Source: HXMU1420-13 sp024742815 | Lineage (GTDB): Bacteria > Bacteroidota > Rhodothermia > Balneolales > Balneolaceae | Direction of reading: 5' to 3' | Assembly (NCBI GenBank): GCA_024742815.1 | Contig: JANSXX010000003.1 | Span: forward strand, 186,001 to 250,000 | DNA length: 64,000 bases | Shown here: positions 63,030-64,000 of the stretch, one piece after another | How positions within the stretch are numbered: the first letter of the stretch is position 1 | Layout: each line of letters opens with the position of its first letter | The notes under the pieces: generated by a model | Database searches by the model: none | What the model was told of the DNA's origin: nothing | The model's input: only the letters and a program-made list of their open reading frames with translations | Program-made: the position numbers and the translations under genes

Positions 63030-63578
63030 ATGAAAAACTATTTGTTGGTACTATTTCTGTTTGCAGTTATTCCAAATCAATATTCACAGGCACAAGTTAA
63101 AGTAGAAGGTTATGTTATTGAAATAACAACTGGTGAACCTATTCAAAACGCTGTTGTTTTTGTAAATGACCAATATAATATCACTAAAGACCCATCTTTA
63201 CGTGACACTACTAATCAAAATGGTTTTTATACATTTTCAGTAGACACTGGTAAATATCATTTTGGAGTTTATGCCCCCTATGAGATTCATAACGATTCGT
63301 ATATGTTGGTGTATCAGCCGGGAATATTTAGTATACCGGATTCAATGCTTTCTTTTTTTGAAGAGCATAGGTTTAGAATAAGTTTCGGGCTATCAAGAGT
63401 GCACTTCGAAACCCACTTATTACGGTCTGATTCAGATAATTGGGTATTTAAGGATGAATATTTGATAAATCGATTGTTCGGCCAAATTAATCAACTTACT
63501 TCATCTCGAGTGACAACTAACGCTGAACCATTTCTTCAATACAAACCCATCAGTTATATCGAAAAGAAAACTTGGTAA
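63030..63578 (+). CDS. Secreted protein with carboxypeptidase-regulatory-like domain, 182 aa
   Basis: A signal peptide (residues 1-21, QAQ) precedes a beta-sandwich of the CarboxypepD_reg type (VKVEGYVIEITTGEPIQNAVVFV, then TNQNGFYTFSVDTGKYHFGVYA). In Bacteroidota this domain is found at the start of outer-membrane proteins and adhesins, but here it is nearly alone. Residues about 105-182 are polar with no recognised fold. The gene is flanked by two identical 35-bp heptad repeats and its stop lies at the edge of the right copy, so it may have been inserted or duplicated with them. Confidence 0.7.
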   Translation: MKNYLLVLFLFAVIPNQYSQAQVKVEGYVIEITTGEPIQNAVVFVNDQYNITKDPSLRDTTNQNGFYTFSVDTGKYHFGVYAPYEIHNDSYMLVYQPGIFSIPDSMLSFFEEHRFRISFGLSRVHFETHLLRSDSDNWVFKDEYLINRLFGQINQLTSSRVTTNAEPFLQYKPISYIEKKTW

Positions 63579-63611
63579 TTCTTAATTGAATCATTCTTAA
63601 TTGATAATTGA
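63577..63611 (+). repeat. 35-bp heptad direct repeat, right copy
   Basis: Identical to 62942-62976. Its first two bases are the end of the TAA stop of the 63030 gene. The mtaB ATG is 22 nt downstream. Confidence 0.95.
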
Positions 63612-63632
63612 ATTCTCCTTATCTTTGGAGCT

Positions 63633-64000
63633 ATGAAAAGAGTCGCCTTCGAAACCCTGGGCTGTAAACTTAACTTTTCTGAAACCTCATCGATGAGGCG
63701 CGATTTCGAAAACGATGGATACGAACTCGCTGAGTTTACCGACCCCGCCGATATTTACGTAATTAACACCTGCTCGGTAACTATGGATGCCAACAGCGCC
63801 TGCCGAAAAACGGTTCGACAAGCACTGCGCCGCAACCCCGATGCCTTTGTAGCTGTAGTTGGATGTTATGCTCAGCTGGAACCCGAAGAAATCGCCGAAA
63901 TTGATGGCGTTGATGTTGTTTTGGGTGCTAAAGACAAATTTCATCTCCTCGATTTATTCGATGAATTTGTAAAACAGGAAAAAACAATCATCCACAACAC
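63633..64000 (+). CDS. mtaB: tRNA t6A methylthiotransferase, 5' part
   Basis: The gene runs off the right edge; about 122 N-terminal residues are visible. The MiaB/MtaB-type N-terminal domain shows three cluster cysteines: C12 in ETLGCKLNFSET, C48 in VINTCSVTMDAN and C79 in VVGCYAQLEPEEI. LGCKLN rather than the MiaB form YGCQMN favours MtaB, which adds the methylthio group to t6A37. The radical-SAM CxxxCxxC site is beyond the window. TTTGGAGCT before the ATG is a good ribosome-binding site. Confidence 0.9.
   Translation, partial: MKRVAFETLGCKLNFSETSSMRRDFENDGYELAEFTDPADIYVINTCSVTMDANSACRKTVRQALRRNPDAFVAVVGCYAQLEPEEIAEIDGVDVVLGAKDKFHLLDLFDEFVKQEKTIIHN

Overview
The window reads as chromosomal DNA of a Gram-negative member of the FCB group, most likely the Balneolota/Rhodothermota side of Bacteroidota. 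The evidence is an outer-membrane system (TolC-RND efflux, PagL-like and other predicted outer-membrane proteins), gene orders common in that group (xerD-hpf-hprK, cytochrome c/YceI/DUF5777, a DUF2723 giant membrane protein) and moderate, somewhat AT-rich base composition. Genus-level placement is inference. No rRNA or tRNA gene was found.

Layout. 1-533: 3' end of a sodium:neurotransmitter-type symporter. 641-6796: housekeeping run efp-accB-accC-gcvH-guaA followed by a TPR/periplasmic-binding protein. 6803-13257: mltG, an HD hydrolase, a secreted haem/YceI/barrel operon, small membrane proteins and an orphan two-component pair. 13391-21102: cold-shock protein, PagL-like deacylase, cyclophilin, a surface-repeat protein, msrB, a PH-domain protein and four tandem paralogous lipoproteins. 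21144-34206: a second NSS symporter, the DUF2723 protein, ybeY, a marR-MFP-RND-TolC efflux operon and a DUF445 protein. 34255-38466: lipoprotein subtilase and a translationally coupled FAD oxidoreductase/Rieske oxygenase pair. 39296-45511: DUF971, YajQ, a CoA-binding protein, SlyD-type FKBP, rRNA methyltransferase, a TPR protein and an HMA-AraC regulator. 46156-55492: CopA, an O-methyltransferase, a possible carotenoid-finishing trio (acyltransferase, CrtC-like hydratase, glycosyltransferase), then xerD-hpf-hprK and an M23 peptidase. 60851-64000: CPA2 antiporter, a small secreted protein and the 5' part of mtaB.

The accessory hot spot is 56155-60613. It looks like a short array of integron gene cassettes without a visible integron integrase (a CALIN). 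Two well-formed attC sites (57034-57138 and 59250-59338) bracket a two-gene operon: a CD-NTase cyclase and a CapV-like patatin phospholipase. This is a minimal type I CBASS anti-phage system apparently packaged as one roughly 2.2-kb cassette. The flanking cassette-like genes encode a secreted NTR/TonB-like protein, a two-TM protein and a DUF6174 lipoprotein. The stop codons of two of these genes lie inside the attC R'' box, as in true cassettes.

The second unusual layer is in the spacers. At least seven intergenic gaps are built from 7-nt repeat units kept in strict heptad phase, often with direct heptads followed by their reverse complements, so the gap can fold into a hairpin. They resemble the short tandemly repeated repetitive (STRR) sequences of cyanobacteria. 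Three further dispersed repeat families and a 13-copy octamer array fill other spacers.
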